From: Deltaproteobacteria bacterium
Lineage (GTDB): Bacteria > Desulfobacterota > Binatia > UBA12015
Direction: 5' to 3'
Assembly: GCA_016874795.1 (NCBI GenBank)
Contig: VGTG01000054.1
Location: 1 to 33,480 of the forward strand
DNA: 33,480 bases
Below, piece by piece: positions 23,653 to 29,918 of the stretch. The position numbers and the translations under genes are program-made. The notes under the pieces were generated by a model. It ran no database searches and was not told the origin of the DNA. It worked only from the letters and a program-made list of their open reading frames with translations. Positions within the stretch are counted from its first letter, which is position 1. The number at the start of each line of letters is the position of its first letter.

Positions 23653-24993
23653 TCAGAAGTTGCCTTCCTGGATGTTCCAGCTGATGTCGCCGTCGTCGAT
23701 CTCCGCGACGACGGTCTTCTCGAACTTCCCGTCCTTCCAACGGTAGCGCCGCACCTCGCCCTGGTCTTCCGAGACGACGTAGATCTCGAGCGCGCCGTCG
23801 TCGTCGAGATCGGCGAGGAGGACGGGGTGCTCGAAGCCGGACGAATTTTCCTCGATCACGGCCTTGGTCCAGCCGTCGTCGCCGTGCTCGATCAGCCAGA
23901 GGCCCGAGCCGAGCCCGGCGGCGACGATGTCGATCTTGCCGTCGCCGTTCACGTCGCCGGCTGCGGTCGCGCGCATCTGGCGATCGGGGACCGTCGTCAC
24001 CTCGGTGCTCTGCCAGGCGCCGTCCTTGCTGTGGTACTCCTTGATGCTGACCGGCTTCACGAGCTGGCGATTCGCGAACGCGCCTTCCCAGATGATGTAG
24101 AGCTCCTGCGGCGGCGTGCCGTCGGTCTCCGCGACGAGGATCTCCTTCGCGTGCGTGTCGCCCGGCGCGTCGACGATCGACTTCGTCCAGCCGCCTTCCT
24201 TCGTGCGGTGGTACATCGTCACCTCGCCCGGCTGCTCCTGGTCGAGCTTGTTCGGCTTCGACGGCGTCGCGAAGATCTCGACCGCGCCGTCGCCGTCGAC
24301 GTCGCCGACCTCGATCTCGTGCACGAAGGTGTTCGGCGTCTGATCGATCTGCTCGACGCGCCAGCTCTCGGACGGGTGCACGATCGCGATCACGCCCTGG
24401 TCGTGCGTCGCGACGACGAGCTCCGGCTGGCCGTCGGCGTCGACGTCGGCGACCTCGACGTCGCGCAGGCGGTCGAACTTGCCGCCGAACTTCGGGTTCC
24501 AGTGCGTCTGCTGCGTCCACTTGCCGTCGGCGAGCTTCCAGGTCTTCAGCATCGCCTTGTTGCCGCCGATCGTAAGGAGCTCGTCGCCGAACGGCATCGC
24601 CTTGTGGAAGACGTTGCTGTCGGGGTCCTCGAGGATCGAGGTGTCCCAACCGGTGGGCGTCTCGCGGATGATGGTGAGCTTCGCCGGTCCGGGCACGGGC
24701 AGGGTCGAGCCGTCGGGCTGCTTCTGGTCGACGAACTGCGCCTGCGCGACGAGGAGCGTCGGATATGGGCCACCCTCGAGCGGCTCCTGGCGCGGAGCTG
24801 CGGTCGCCACGGGCGCGGGAGCGGCCGCCGGCTTTTCCGCGGCCGCCGGAGCGGCGGGAGCGGGAGCCGCCGGAGCGGCGGCCGGTGCCTTCTCGGCTTG
24901 GGTTTCGGGCGCCGGAGTGCTTTCGCATCCACCGAGGACCAGCGAGGCGGCGGAGGCGAGGAACGTTGCGCGGAAAGGGGTCGCGATTCTCAT
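23653..24993 (-). CDS. FG-GAP/VCBS-repeat lipoprotein
   Basis: About 446 residues. It has a lipoprotein signal peptide (FLASAASLVLGGC, Cys 23), then a linker of about 55 residues dominated by Ala and Pro. The body is a beta-propeller of FG-GAP/VCBS repeats, each with a Ca2+-binding loop: DVDADGQPE, DVDGDGAVE, DVNGDGKID and DLDDDGALE. Such integrin-alpha-like propellers sit on the cell surface and bind ligands or stabilise complexes; the ligand is unknown. The ATG at 24993 is chosen because it opens on the signal peptide. It lies divergent from the ferredoxin gene across about 100 bp, and the GT39-like gene follows with only 13 bp between. Confidence 0.87.
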   Translation of the reverse strand: MRIATPFRATFLASAASLVLGGCESTPAPETQAEKAPAAAPAAPAPAAPAAAEKPAAAPAPVATAAPRQEPLEGGPYPTLLVAQAQFVDQKQPDGSTLPVPGPAKLTIIRETPTGWDTSILEDPDSNVFHKAMPFGDELLTIGGNKAMLKTWKLADGKWTQQTHWNPKFGGKFDRLRDVEVADVDADGQPELVVATHDQGVIAIVHPSESWRVEQIDQTPNTFVHEIEVGDVDGDGAVEIFATPSKPNKLDQEQPGEVTMYHRTKEGGWTKSIVDAPGDTHAKEILVAETDGTPPQELYIIWEGAFANRQLVKPVSIKEYHSKDGAWQSTEVTTVPDRQMRATAAGDVNGDGKIDIVAAGLGSGLWLIEHGDDGWTKAVIEENSSGFEHPVLLADLDDDGALEIYVVSEDQGEVRRYRWKDGKFEKTVVAEIDDGDISWNIQEGNF

Positions 24994-25095
24994 CCGACCA
25001 TGAGAAACAGAGGTCCGGAAATCCAGCAAGCGAATCGCCGATCGCCCGTCGCAGGGAAGTTGACACGCGCCGCGCGGCCGTCGAAAGGGAAGAGC

Positions 25096-25293
25096 ATGGG
25101 AATGAAGATCATCGTCGACTACGACCGCTGCGAGGCAAACGCGGTCTGCATGCAGGTTTGCCCCGAGGTGTTCGAGGTGAAGGAGGACGACAACCTGTAC
25201 CTCTCGACCGAGACGCCCGACGAAAGCCTCCGGAAGAAGGTCGAGGAGGCGGTCCGCCGCTGTCCGCGTCAGGCCCTCGCCCTAGAGGGGTGA
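25096..25293 (+). CDS. Small ferredoxin, 3Fe-4S type with Asn at the variable ligand
   Basis: 65 residues. Cluster residues are Cys 12, Cys 18, Cys 22 (followed by Pro) and Cys 56 is also followed by Pro. At position 15, where a 4Fe-4S ferredoxin has a second Cys, there is Asn: C-x2-N-x2-C-x3-CP. This pattern matches ferredoxins that accompany cytochromes P450 in actinobacteria, in which this position varies and tunes potential. One of the four Cys listed may be structural. No P450 or reductase gene lies in the window, so the partner is elsewhere. Start ATG at 25096; a second ATG two codons on is also possible. It converges with the M20 peptidase 21 bp downstream. Confidence 0.85.
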   Translation: MGMKIIVDYDRCEANAVCMQVCPEVFEVKEDDNLYLSTETPDESLRKKVEEAVRRCPRQALALEG

Positions 25294-25314
25294 ATGCCCG
25301 CGAGAACCGGCTCC

Positions 25315-26451
25315 TCAACGCCGCAGAAGCTGCGTGAAGAACTCGGTCGCCACGGCGACCTGCTCGAGCTCGACGAACTCGCGCGCCGTGTGAGCCTGCG
25401 CGATGTCGCCCGGGCCGATCACGACGCCCGGAAGGCCCTTTTCCGCGAAGACGCCCGCGTCGGTGCCGAACGCGGCGACGGTCGAGTCGACCGGTAGCCC
25501 GACGGCTTCGAGCGCCGCGCGGCAGGCGCGCGCGCCGCGCGTGTCGTCCTCGGTGAGAAGAGGCGGCTTCTCGACCGCGGTACGCGTGATCTCGACGTGC
25601 TCCGTTCCGGCGCGCCGCAAGCGCTCGCGGATCTCCGCGGTGATGCTCTCGGCGGTCTCGCCCGGCAGGAGGCGGCGATCCATCAGCAGCCACGCTTCCG
25701 CGGGAACGACGTTCGCCCCGACGCCGCCACCGACGACGCCGACCGAGAGCGTGGGCGGCCCGAGCCACGGATCGACCTTCCGGGCGAGCTCCTTCGCGAG
25801 CTCGTCGAGCGCGAGTACGGCGCGCGAGAGCTCGACGATCGCGTTCCGGCCGCGGCTCGGGTCCGAGCTGTGGCACGCGACACCGCTGGCGCGAAGCTCG
25901 AGGCGTGCGACGCCCTTGTGCCGCGTCACGAGGCGCATCATCGTCGGCTCCGTCGCGAGCACCCAGTCCGGGCGCTTCGTGCCGAGATGCTCGAGGACGT
26001 CGCGAACGCCGACGCTGCCGCACTCCTCGTCCGCTTCTCCGACCACGACGACGTTTCGCGTGAGCCGTCCCGAAGCGAGGACGCGCTCGAGAGCCGCGAC
26101 GAAAGCCGCCATGCCGCTCTTCGTGTCGCAGGAGCCGCGGCCGTAGAGCCGTCCGCCCTCGACCCGCGGATCGAACGGATCGATCTCCATCCCGTCGACC
26201 GGCACCGTGTCGAGATGCGAGGCGACGAGCACCGTGTCCGTCGCTCCCGCCGCCGTCGCCTGCGCGACGACGCTCGCGCGGTCGCCCTCGCCGACGACGA
26301 CCGCATCGAGGCCGATCCGCCGGAGCTGCGCCGCGACGTGCTCCGCGTAGCGCCGCTCGCCCTGGATCTCGGGAGCGGCACCTCCCGACTGCATCGGATT
26401 GACGGACGGGATCGCGACGTAGTCGCGGAGATGGCGCAGCCAGGCTTCCAT
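25315..26451 (-). CDS. M20-family metallopeptidase (ArgE/DapE/CPG2-like)
   Basis: 378 residues. Metal and catalytic residues are visible: SHLDTVP (His 79, Asp 81), GRGSCDTKSG (bridging Asp 109), GEADEECGS (Glu 142/143), an ATEPT block and the late His in IAQAHTAREF. A lid/dimerisation domain lies between about 180 and 290 with VARLELRASGVACHSSDPSRGRNAI, giving the usual layout for two-zinc deacylases. The substrate could be an N-acetyl or N-succinyl amino acid or a dipeptide. The start ATG (26449-26451) sits only 4 bp from a long palindrome, leaving no room for a recognisable ribosome site. Confidence 0.9.
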   Translation of the reverse strand: MEAWLRHLRDYVAIPSVNPMQSGGAAPEIQGERRYAEHVAAQLRRIGLDAVVVGEGDRASVVAQATAAGATDTVLVASHLDTVPVDGMEIDPFDPRVEGGRLYGRGSCDTKSGMAAFVAALERVLASGRLTRNVVVVGEADEECGSVGVRDVLEHLGTKRPDWVLATEPTMMRLVTRHKGVARLELRASGVACHSSDPSRGRNAIVELSRAVLALDELAKELARKVDPWLGPPTLSVGVVGGGVGANVVPAEAWLLMDRRLLPGETAESITAEIRERLRRAGTEHVEITRTAVEKPPLLTEDDTRGARACRAALEAVGLPVDSTVAAFGTDAGVFAEKGLPGVVIGPGDIAQAHTAREFVELEQVAVATEFFTQLLRR

Positions 26452-26455
26452 AAAT

Positions 26456-26536
26456 GGGGTCCGGTTCGTTATGGCGCATCTGCACCCAGGCTCGATTCGA
26501 GCCCGGGTGCAGATGCGCCGTAACGAACCGGACCCC
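26456..26536. repeat. Palindrome with 40-bp arms
   Basis: Left arm 26456-26495 and right arm 26497-26536 are reverse complements at 38 of 40 positions, around a single T. The arms end in GGGGTCCGGTTCGTTA and its complement. Both strands read open through it, so overlapping frames on each strand end in near-identical peptides. No transposase is encoded here. It resembles a paired REP or a short non-autonomous element. Confidence 0.9.
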
Positions 26537-26558
26537 CTTCGGTCAGACTGCCCGAGAA

Positions 26559-26574
26559 CTCGCGCAGACGCGAG
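26559..26574 (-). terminator. Hairpin after the TIMP-like gene
   Basis: CTCGCG / CGCGAG with a CAGA loop, between the TIMP-like stop (26609) and the palindrome. A second weaker inverted repeat (GCAGG/CCTGC, 26581-26597) adjoins the stop. No T-tract is seen. Confidence 0.35.
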
Positions 26575-26608
26575 AGTGATGCAGGAGTCCCCCCTGCCCC
26601 TAGCTTGG

Positions 26609-27493
26609 CTAGAGGGTGCAGGATCCCGGCAGGTCCGGGAGGCTCGGATTCGTCGGCTTGCAGACGAGCCCGGGCGCGCAGAGCTCGACCGTCCAGGGCG
26701 CCCGGAAGCCGGCGCACTCGGCGCCTTCGCCGACGAACGGGACGCACGCGGCTCCGCCGGCCTCCGTGGTCCGGCACCAGCGGTCGGGAGCGCAGTCGGA
26801 GTCGATGGTGCACTCCGTGCGCGCGACGCACTCGCCGGCGACGCACGCCTGCCCGATGCCGCAGTTGAAGTCGTTCTCGCACGGGCTGCACGCAGGCTGT
26901 CCGATCGGGTCGAAGAACTCCGCGCGGCAGCGGCCGCACGGGTTCGTCTCGCAGGCCGCGCCGTCGCAGGACTCGGCTTCGCACGGATCGTCCGGGCAGC
27001 TCGCCTGCGACGCTCGCGTGCACGCGCAGTCGTCGCCGCAGCAGCTGTAGCGCGTGCCGAGGAAGATCGCCTCGGCGTTCGTCAGCGTCTCGACCGGTCG
27101 GACGAAGCCGCACGAGTGGATCGCGAACGCTCGCTCGTCTCCGCCGTCGAGCGCGACGACGTACTCGTGGCGATGGTCGAGATGGACGCCGCACAGGCCC
27201 GGGTCCGTCGCCGTGTAGAGCTTGATCGTGCGACCGCGGCGGAGACAGCCCTTGAAGACTTCCTTCACCGTCGCGCGGTACACCCGGATCGTTCCATCGA
27301 GAGTGGGAACTCCGGGGATCTTGCGTATGCGCGTCACCTCGCGCTCGACCTTCACCCGGACGACGTTCTCCGCAGCGGCGTAGACGTGCGCGATGCTGGG
27401 ATCACCCGTGCAAGAGCAGGCGTCGGCGGAATCCGCCGACACGGACAACAGAATGGACGTGACGAAAGGGATGAACGGAGCGAACCTCCACAT
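26609..27493 (-). CDS. Secreted Cys-rich protein with TIMP/NTR-like N-terminal domain
   Basis: 294 residues. The signal peptide ends ...SADSADA, so cleavage would leave a mature protein beginning CSC (Cys 26, Cys 28). A Cys-x-Cys at the very N terminus is the inhibitory wedge of TIMP/NTR proteins. The next 115 residues (VVRVKVEREVTRI, TVKEVFKGCLRRG, YVVALDG, SCGFVRPVETL) fit an OB-like NTR domain. The C-terminal half is Cys-dense, with spacing like bacterial Dickkopf-type repeats (NDFNCGIGQACVAGECV, IDSDCAPDRWC). This points to an extracellular protein with many disulphides; metalloprotease inhibition is inference. The start is ATG at 27493 with a purine-rich AGGGGG upstream. It follows Coq4 on the same strand with a 186-bp gap. 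Confidence 0.8.
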   Translation of the reverse strand: MWRFAPFIPFVTSILLSVSADSADACSCTGDPSIAHVYAAAENVVRVKVEREVTRIRKIPGVPTLDGTIRVYRATVKEVFKGCLRRGRTIKLYTATDPGLCGVHLDHRHEYVVALDGGDERAFAIHSCGFVRPVETLTNAEAIFLGTRYSCCGDDCACTRASQASCPDDPCEAESCDGAACETNPCGRCRAEFFDPIGQPACSPCENDFNCGIGQACVAGECVARTECTIDSDCAPDRWCRTTEAGGAACVPFVGEGAECAGFRAPWTVELCAPGLVCKPTNPSLPDLPGSCTL

Positions 27494-27679
27494 GGGAGTC
27501 CCCCTCTCTCTTCGTGATGCGACCCCGTGCAGGGGCCTATGTCGAAGCGTTTCGGTCTAAAGACGGACGGTGCGGAAAAACGTGTCGGAAAAGGAGTCTC
27601 GTCTTAGCCGCGCCGCCTCGCACGCGTCAACGAAAAGAGTCATGGGGGAAACGCCTACTGCGAGTGAGGGAAAGCCCCG
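27494..27679. other. Gap between Coq4 and the TIMP-like gene
   Basis: 186 bp with no gene. It has A/T-richer patches near 27545-27600 and a short CCCC/GGGG inverted repeat near 27525-27537. It probably holds the promoter of the TIMP-like gene; I cannot place -35/-10 boxes with confidence. Confidence 0.4.
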
Positions 27680-28444
27680 TCAAGCAATTTGCCAGGCAAT
27701 CGACGGCTCGCCGCTCATCACGCTCGCGACGGCGATTCCGTTCGGATGCGCGACCGCGGCCGGCGGAATGCCGAGCTGCTCGCGCACGTCCTCGAGAGGA
27801 AGAGGAAGGAGCTCCTCGTAGGGCGCAACGGAGAGGAACGAAGCGCGCCGCCCGCGTCGCCAAGCGGCGAGCAGGTAGCGGGGCCAGGTGAGCCGCAGAT
27901 CCTTCGGACCGACGAGTGCCGCGGCAGCGACGATGAGCGACATGCCGAGGTTCGGGATCTGTCCGGCGCTGAACGCGAGGTTCGCGGCCTCGCCCGCTTC
28001 GTCCATCCCGTAGCCGGTGAGCACGTGCCAAAGATCGTGCATGTCGCGCACGCGGTCGCCGAGGTACTCGCGGTTCTCGCCGACCGGCGGTCGGTCCGGC
28101 TCGTTCCGCGCCGCGGCGTTGTCGGCTTCGACCAGTCCGCCGGCGGTGAGCCGGCCGCGCTCCATGATCTCGTGGTACGTGCGGCCGAACGAGCCTGCCG
28201 GCATCGCGGCGAGCGCCGCACGATCGGAGAGCGCCGCGAGGAGGGAGGGCTTCTCCGCGAGAAGCCGGCGCCCCGCCGGATCGCCGACGAAGCGCTGGAA
28301 CTGATCCTCGAAGGAGCTGCCCGCGAGGCCTTCGATCACCTCGAACGCCTGGACGGTGCTCTGCGGCTCGGCGATCAGCTTCCGGAGCGCTCGAAAGGCG
28401 CGCGGCCAGTCACGCTTGCGGCGGGGTGGCGTCTGCTCGTTCAT
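27680..28444 (-). CDS. Coq4-family ubiquinone biosynthesis protein
   Basis: 254 residues, the usual size. The zinc motif HDx2Hx11E is intact: HDLWHVLTGYGMDEAGE (His 136, Asp 137, His 140, Glu 152). GSFGRTYHEIME and FSAGQIPNLGM are also typical. Coq4 works in ubiquinone synthesis, in the C1 decarboxylation/hydroxylation step, and also supports assembly of the Coq complex in eukaryotes. Start ATG at 28444 with GGGAGG 6 nt upstream. No other quinone gene is nearby. It is divergent from the truncated LLM gene, with 183 bp between them. Confidence 0.88.
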   Translation of the reverse strand: MNEQTPPRRKRDWPRAFRALRKLIAEPQSTVQAFEVIEGLAGSSFEDQFQRFVGDPAGRRLLAEKPSLLAALSDRAALAAMPAGSFGRTYHEIMERGRLTAGGLVEADNAAARNEPDRPPVGENREYLGDRVRDMHDLWHVLTGYGMDEAGEAANLAFSAGQIPNLGMSLIVAAAALVGPKDLRLTWPRYLLAAWRRGRRASFLSVAPYEELLPLPLEDVREQLGIPPAAVAHPNGIAVASVMSGEPSIAWQIA

Positions 28445-28627
28445 CGTTCCCTCCCTTGTGCGGGATCCACCCAGCAGGCGCCATGCCACCGGAGCGTCCG
28501 GATTTCCCGCGTCTTCGCGGTCCCTCCGGGGTCGGATCGACATGTCGGCAAGGCACCTGGCGCACGAGCGGAGTTGCGGTATGGGAGGATTCTGCGGCCG
28601 CCGCCCGCGCAGGGAGGACGCGAAGCC

Positions 28628-29065
28628 GTGAAGCTCTGCTGGTTCCATCTCATGCCCTGGACCGAGCTTCCCGCCGACTTCCGGCAGAAGCACGCCTCGG
28701 TCTGGGTCGAGATCGACTCGCGGCTCTTCGATGCCGAGCGCGGCCATCGGCTCTACAACGAGTTCCTCGACGAGCTCGAGGACGCCGCCGCGGCGGGCTT
28801 CGACGGGATCTGCGTCAACGAGCATCACTCGAACGGCTACGGGATGATGCCGTCGCCGGACCTGATGGCGGCGGCGCTCGCGCGCCGCACGCGCGACGCG
28901 GCGCTGATCGTGATGGGCAACTCGCTCGCGCTCTACAATCCACCGGTGCGCGTCGCGGAGGAGTTCGCGATGCTCGACTGCCTCTCCGGCGGCCGTCTCG
29001 TCGCGGGCTTCCCGGTCGGGACGCCGGATGTCGTTGCGGAACGCGCGGGCGAGTTCTTGCGCTGA
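28628..29065 (+). pseudogene. LLM-class flavin-dependent oxidoreductase, 3'-truncated
   Basis: 145 residues where family members have about 350-420. The N-terminal part is a normal bacterial-luciferase-like (F420/FMN) fold: FDGICVNEHHSNGYGMMPSP, LIVMGNSLALYNPPVRVAEE and FAMLDCLSGGRLVAGFPVGT. Immediately after this last conserved block the frame runs into about 14 unrelated residues and a TGA. The remaining two-thirds of the barrel is absent, and the following 150 bp are visibly less GC-rich. The start is GTG at 28628 with GGGAGG about 10 nt upstream. It is almost certainly inactive as a full enzyme. Confidence 0.8.
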
Positions 29066-29279
29066 AGCTTGCCATGGCGCTTCATCGCGCAACTCATCGC
29101 GCATCTGCAAAGTCGGCGCGAAACTGCACTGCACGTTACTTGACGCTGCGCCAGACAAAAATCGAGAATAGCATCTTGTGCGCTGTTTGGAGGCGCATGC
29201 ATATTTGACGTCCTCCCTCCCGGCGGCTCCGACTTCCTCCCCACCTCCGCGGCTACCGCATCCAGAAAGAGGACGACTC
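29066..29279. other. Lower-GC junction segment
   Basis: No gene. It contains a 12-bp direct repeat (29082-29093 and 29094-29105), a lower-GC stretch to about 29215 (CAGACAAAAATCGAGAATAG), the promoter-like pair at 29140-29169 and the leader of the Cys-rich protein gene. It probably marks the deletion or insertion that removed the 3' part of the LLM gene. Confidence 0.5.
29140..29169 (+). promoter_or_regulatory. Candidate promoter of the Cys-rich repeat protein
   Basis: TTGACG (29140-29145) and GAGAAT (29164-29169) separated by 18 bp, in the lower-GC segment. The predicted leader is about 100 nt, ending with GAGGA about 7 nt before the ATG at 29280. Confidence 0.4.
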
Positions 29280-29906
29280 ATGAAGCTCCCGTGCAGGACT
29301 CCGCTCCGACGCGCCTCCACCGCTGCCGTTGCCGCGATCGCCGTCGCGGCCGCCTTCCTTGCGGCGCCGCTTCATGCGGAAGCGCAACCTTCGGACAAGT
29401 GGCGCGACTATCGGCTCATCGCCTTCGCCGAGCTGGTCCTCGGCGCACAGAACAACCTGCCGGGGAACTACGCCGTCCTGAACCCGGGCGGCACGCTGGA
29501 GGTGCAGAACAACGCGGTCCAGCTCTCCGCTTCCCCGGCGCCGTACGTGGTCGCGGACTCGATCACGATGGGAGCGTTCTCTTCCGTCGTCGACGCCTAC
29601 TTCGATACCGAGCTGGATCTCGCGCCGTCCGCGCAAGTGACCACGCAGCATCCGGGGCAGCCGTTTCCGCTCGTGCTGAGCGACCTGCCGGCGACGCCGC
29701 CGCAGGTGTTCGATCCGTGCACGCTCTCCGAGCCGAAGACCGTCGTGCCGACGAACGGCAACGCGGCCTTCACTCCGGGCTGCTACGGCATCCTCGAGGT
29801 GCGCCAGGAGGCGAACGTCACGTTCGCGGGCGGCGTCTACTACTTCCTTCGCTGGGACATCCGCGACCAGGTGAGCATCACCTTCTCGGGTCCGGCGATC
29901 GTCTAG
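29280..29906 (+). CDS. Secreted protein, N-terminal part of the interrupted DUF4215-repeat protein
   Basis: 208 residues ending at TAG. It has a signal peptide (ASTAAVAAIAVAAAFLAAPLHAEAQ), then a Gly/Ala/Val-rich region that looks like parallel beta-strands: LNPGGTLEVQNNAVQLS, FTPGCYGILEVRQEANV and FAGGVYYFLRWDIRDQVSI. The frame stays open past the TAG straight into the next entry, and the peptide just before the stop (FSGPAIV) continues naturally as VRQEVSTQQLTSITPSSGDP, so the two are one gene. Start ATG at 29280 with GAGGA upstream. The interruption may be a real nonsense mutation, a read-through codon or a sequencing error. Confidence 0.8.
   Translation: MKLPCRTPLRRASTAAVAAIAVAAAFLAAPLHAEAQPSDKWRDYRLIAFAELVLGAQNNLPGNYAVLNPGGTLEVQNNAVQLSASPAPYVVADSITMGAFSSVVDAYFDTELDLAPSAQVTTQHPGQPFPLVLSDLPATPPQVFDPCTLSEPKTVVPTNGNAAFTPGCYGILEVRQEANVTFAGGVYYFLRWDIRDQVSITFSGPAIV
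29904..29906 (+). other. In-frame amber codon splitting an 894-codon frame
   Basis: TAG lies between ATC GTC and GTC CGC in one frame that is otherwise open from 29280 to 31961. The flanking peptide is consistent with one domain. The base after the stop is G, and no hairpin or selenocysteine-type element is obvious downstream. Confidence 0.85.
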
Positions 29907-29918
29907 GTCCGCCAGGAG

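Noticed and set aside
25060-25065. TTGACA upstream of the ferredoxin as a -35 box
   Set aside because: Only about 30 bp from the start codon and no acceptable -10 sequence follows at the right distance.
26469-27194. Minus-strand frame over the palindrome and the TIMP-like gene
   Set aside because: It is another frame of the TIMP-like gene; its similarity to the plus-strand frame ending at 26523 comes only from the palindrome.
29192-29208. Tiny frame ATG CAT ATT TGA with a good GGAGG upstream in the Cys-rich gene leader
   Set aside because: Three codons with a ribosome-like site arise easily by chance; without expression data a leader peptide cannot be claimed.
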